NCBI GenBank assembly: GCA_958430865.1
Contig: CAUDNR010002113.1
Location: 20,928-84,927, forward strand
Direction of reading: 5' to 3'
Origin: Entrophospora sp. SA101
Lineage: Eukaryota; Glomeromycota; Glomeromycetes; Entrophosporales; Entrophosporaceae
Length of the DNA: 64,000 bases
The notes beneath the pieces were generated by a model, which made no database searches, had not been told where the DNA came from, and saw nothing but the letters and a program-made list of their open reading frames with translations. Position numbers and translations under genes: made by a program. Positions 61,201 through 64,000 of this stretch are shown one piece after another; position 1 is the stretch's first letter, and each line of letters starts with the position of its first letter.

Positions 61201-64000
61201 TTAATTAACTAGTTAAAAATTATTTATTGATTAACTATTCGAGTATTTTTTGTAATTTTAGAATTAAATTTTTTCCTCCCATAATAAAGATTATGATTAT
61301 TCTTTTTTTTTTTACTTGATTTTATTAGCTTGTTCTTCATTTTATCAAAAATATTACAATCAGATTTACTTATAGACCATGACTTACTACTATCAAGGAA
61401 GCTTCAATCATGATGATTATTAATATGTCTTCAACACTCATTTATTAAGGCTAAGGCTTGGATGCAATTCTAAAAATACTGCTCTAGCAAACTATCCTCA
61501 ACTAATACCAATCAAGTGATAACGCAAAGTGTATCAAAGTTAATAATGCCCTAACTAAATATACAAATCACACTTACAGTATAGCAATCTCTTGCATTAT
61601 CGGGCTCATGAGTCAGTCCAAAAGAAGGCTGTCTAATCTTACTTGGATGTTCGTAATTGTCAACAACTAACTGACTGTGTTTGTTATTAATTCGTGCTCT
61701 GTGAGACAACTGCAAAATTTTGCCGATCATTAATATAATAATAATTTTTAGAATTTTTGGAATATGACCGTTCCTCACGTGATTAAGCATGATTACGCGC
61801 GACATTAAATTTTAAAATTTAAACTTTTCAAAGTAACCAAACATCTATTTATATTTCTTTTTTTTGAATAAAACTAAACACAAACGCCTATTTATATTTT
61901 TTTCTTGAATAATTAATTAAATATTATACTTGAATCTTAATTTTTATATAGCAATTTTAGGCAAGAATCCAGTGGTCCCTCCATATAAAGATAAAATATT
62001 TTATAAGAAAGTCCCTTTGAAAATTTGTATATTAAAACTTTGGGTTTCTTATTATTTATTACATTTGCAAATACAATTTATAAATTCGTATAAATAGTAG
62101 TTTTTTAGGAATGAAGTATGGGTTCCGGAAAATTTCAATTAGTGATCTGCGAAAATTTGCGCCAGCATTATACGGAAGTGTTACTAGAATTCAGAATGAT
62201 CTTCCATTATACTGATATGTCGTTAGTATTATAACGAGTATCATTATAACGGAATAAATTCTATAAATTACTATTATAAAAAAAATTTATAAATTTGGTT
62301 TTTTAAAAAATGTCATTATAACAAGATTGTCATTATAATGGGTGTGACTTGTACAGAGATAAATGCTATTTGAGATCAAAGAAACTGAAAATTTTCTATA
62401 CAACCCGTGTTAACACTACACTGGTCAAAACCTTGGCTTTATACCAAAGCCAATAAAACAAACCTCAGAGTTCTATACAAATTTGATAACCAAATGGATA
62501 ATTAAACCCTACTGTTTAATTTCTGATTACAAAGTGTTTTATAAATGAAACAAAGAATTTATTTATTTATTATTATGCATGAAATTATTATTACAAGTGA
62601 TGATAATAAATAAATATTTCTGCCTCTACTTATTAGCAAGGCTCTGAAATATTAATTAATTAACTTGATGTTTTTCATTTAGCCAAAAGTGGCATATTTT
62701 TGTAATGATTTTTAAAAAAATTAAAATTAAACGTCCTATCAGAAAGTTCGGCCAATATTATTGCTTCCTTGTGACCTAACAGCTTTTCCGTCCTATCAAT
62801 ATGTATTTTTTTATATTTAAGAACATCATTTTAGGATAATAAAATATTATAAAATTGTATCTTTCATTAAAAATGATTTTTTTTTTTTTACTTCAAAGAC
62901 AAAATATTGTTTATGGTTTAACAAAAATTGAAAAACTTTAAAATTTTATGTTAGTACTTTTATTTAATACTTTATAAAGTGTAAAAAGAATATTTTATTT
63001 TTAGATATAAAATATAAAATTTATGGATTTTACATCATCTATAATTAATTTTTCCTATAATGAATAATTTCGTCATGCGTAATTAATTTCATAATTATTA
63101 CGTATTGTGTTTTTGGCAAAAAATTACCATCCTATGTATAACCAGGAATAGTAGAAATTTCTTGAAAAAATATTTGAACATGAAAGATCCATGACTAAAT
63201 ATAATGGTGAGACATTGGAACAATCTCGCATGGCCTTAAATCTGGTGAAAAACCACCTCTGGGGTCATCTGACCAAAATTGAGCTTTTTATATAATATTG
63301 ATCTATAATATATAAATTATAATTGGTGAAAATATTAGACCCTATTTGCTTAATAAAAAAAACAGGGAATTTGCAATGGATATAGTGCTAATTATCTAAA
63401 GACATCACAAAATGTTGCCAATCTTTAAAGCTGATACTTTACTAAATACGGGCTATTTTACCAAAACTCTACTTTTGCAATCTTCTAGACATGAAAAATA
63501 ATGTAATAAAAGTTGTTTTTGAGTTATTTAGTAGTAAAAAAAGTTATAATGGTTTAAAGTTGGTAACTTTACTATGTTATTTGAAATTTCGGCAACTATA
63601 TATCCAGACTGCAATTTACCGATTATTTTCACGATTTAATAAATATTCACGTGACAAAGTCGCAGTTCACTTACAAATTTTTCATATATGGTTGGCTCGG
63701 TCTAAAGACTCCTATTGCTGCGCCACGCGGCCAAATTTCAAAATACAGTCAGACTCCTATATAGTCACATCCAATATAGCCACAACTCCTATATAGTCAC
63801 ACATTTTTTATTCCCGATTTTTTTTATATTAAAATTCATCATGTATAGTCACTTTTCATATTATAATCACTATCATCAAATATTTGGCAGTTCCAAATAT
63901 ATTACAACATATAAAATTTCATCATATGGGGGCTGTTCTAGGAAAAAGTGGGTTTCGACCCTCAGATTCAAAAATGAGATATTTATACCAAATTAATCTA
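61201..64000. other. Terminal region with transposon ends only
   Basis: No supported gene. At 62200-62360, repeated TCATTATAAC words end in GGGTGTGACTTGTACA, the look of a pogo-type terminal repeat (TACAAGTCACACCC read inward). At 63745, TACAGTCAGACTCCTATA followed by ATAGTCAC repeats looks like the left end of another such element that continues past the window. Short frames at 61551-61805 and 63491-63796 are not recognised. Confidence 0.45.

Overview
The window looks like the nuclear genome of an arbuscular-mycorrhizal fungus of the Rhizophagus/Glomus type. The DNA is very AT-rich. Genes carry many short GT-AG introns. Several gene types are typical of expanded families in these fungi (TKL-like kinases with a W-I-P-Y linker, a BTB-TLDc protein, an F-box/LRR protein), and DNA-transposon relics fill the space between genes. 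This assignment is inferred from protein families and style. A run of ten Ns at 12987-12996 shows it is a draft scaffold.

Layout. Positions 1-5196 hold a multi-membrane-span gene (- strand) and a dead kinase gene. This block recurs in direct orientation at 41329-46524, at a constant offset of 41328. A small exon just right of the block is interrupted differently in each copy: copy 1 is followed by a 552-bp Tc1/mariner-type MITE, and copy 2 is split by a ~1.33-kb insertion carrying a Crypton-like tyrosine recombinase relic. Positions 6330-11115 (- strand) carry the most unusual gene, a Mutator-like transposase domain spliced in one reading path to a complete-looking RecQ helicase, now frameshifted. 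Positions 11.1-16.4 kb are repeats and non-coding DNA. Positions 16.4-20.9 kb hold tropomyosin, a BTB-BACK-TLDc protein and a tetra-CBS protein.

Positions 21.3-27.2 kb are a transposon graveyard: foldback elements, a dead hAT-like transposase, a Gln/Pro-rich ORF split by a hAT MITE with a perfect 8-bp target duplication, and a three-level nest of elements. Positions 28.4-35.2 kb return to ordinary genes: Sec14, an F-box/LRR protein and a Kha1-type K+/H+ antiporter. Positions 35.2-41.1 kb are relics, including a decayed nuclease-like gene. After copy 2 of the duplication come RBM18 (49.5 kb), the phospholipid methyltransferase Opi3 (52.0 kb, with a GC-AG intron), a single-pass SH3 membrane protein (56.3 kb) and aspartate aminotransferase (59.1 kb, ten exons). 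The last 2.8 kb shows only transposon ends.

The intact genes are unrelated housekeeping or signalling functions: lipid transfer and phosphatidylcholine synthesis, ion homeostasis, actin, amino-acid metabolism and RNA binding. They do not form a pathway cluster. Exon models were built by hand from splice signals and reading-frame continuity. No sequence search was run.
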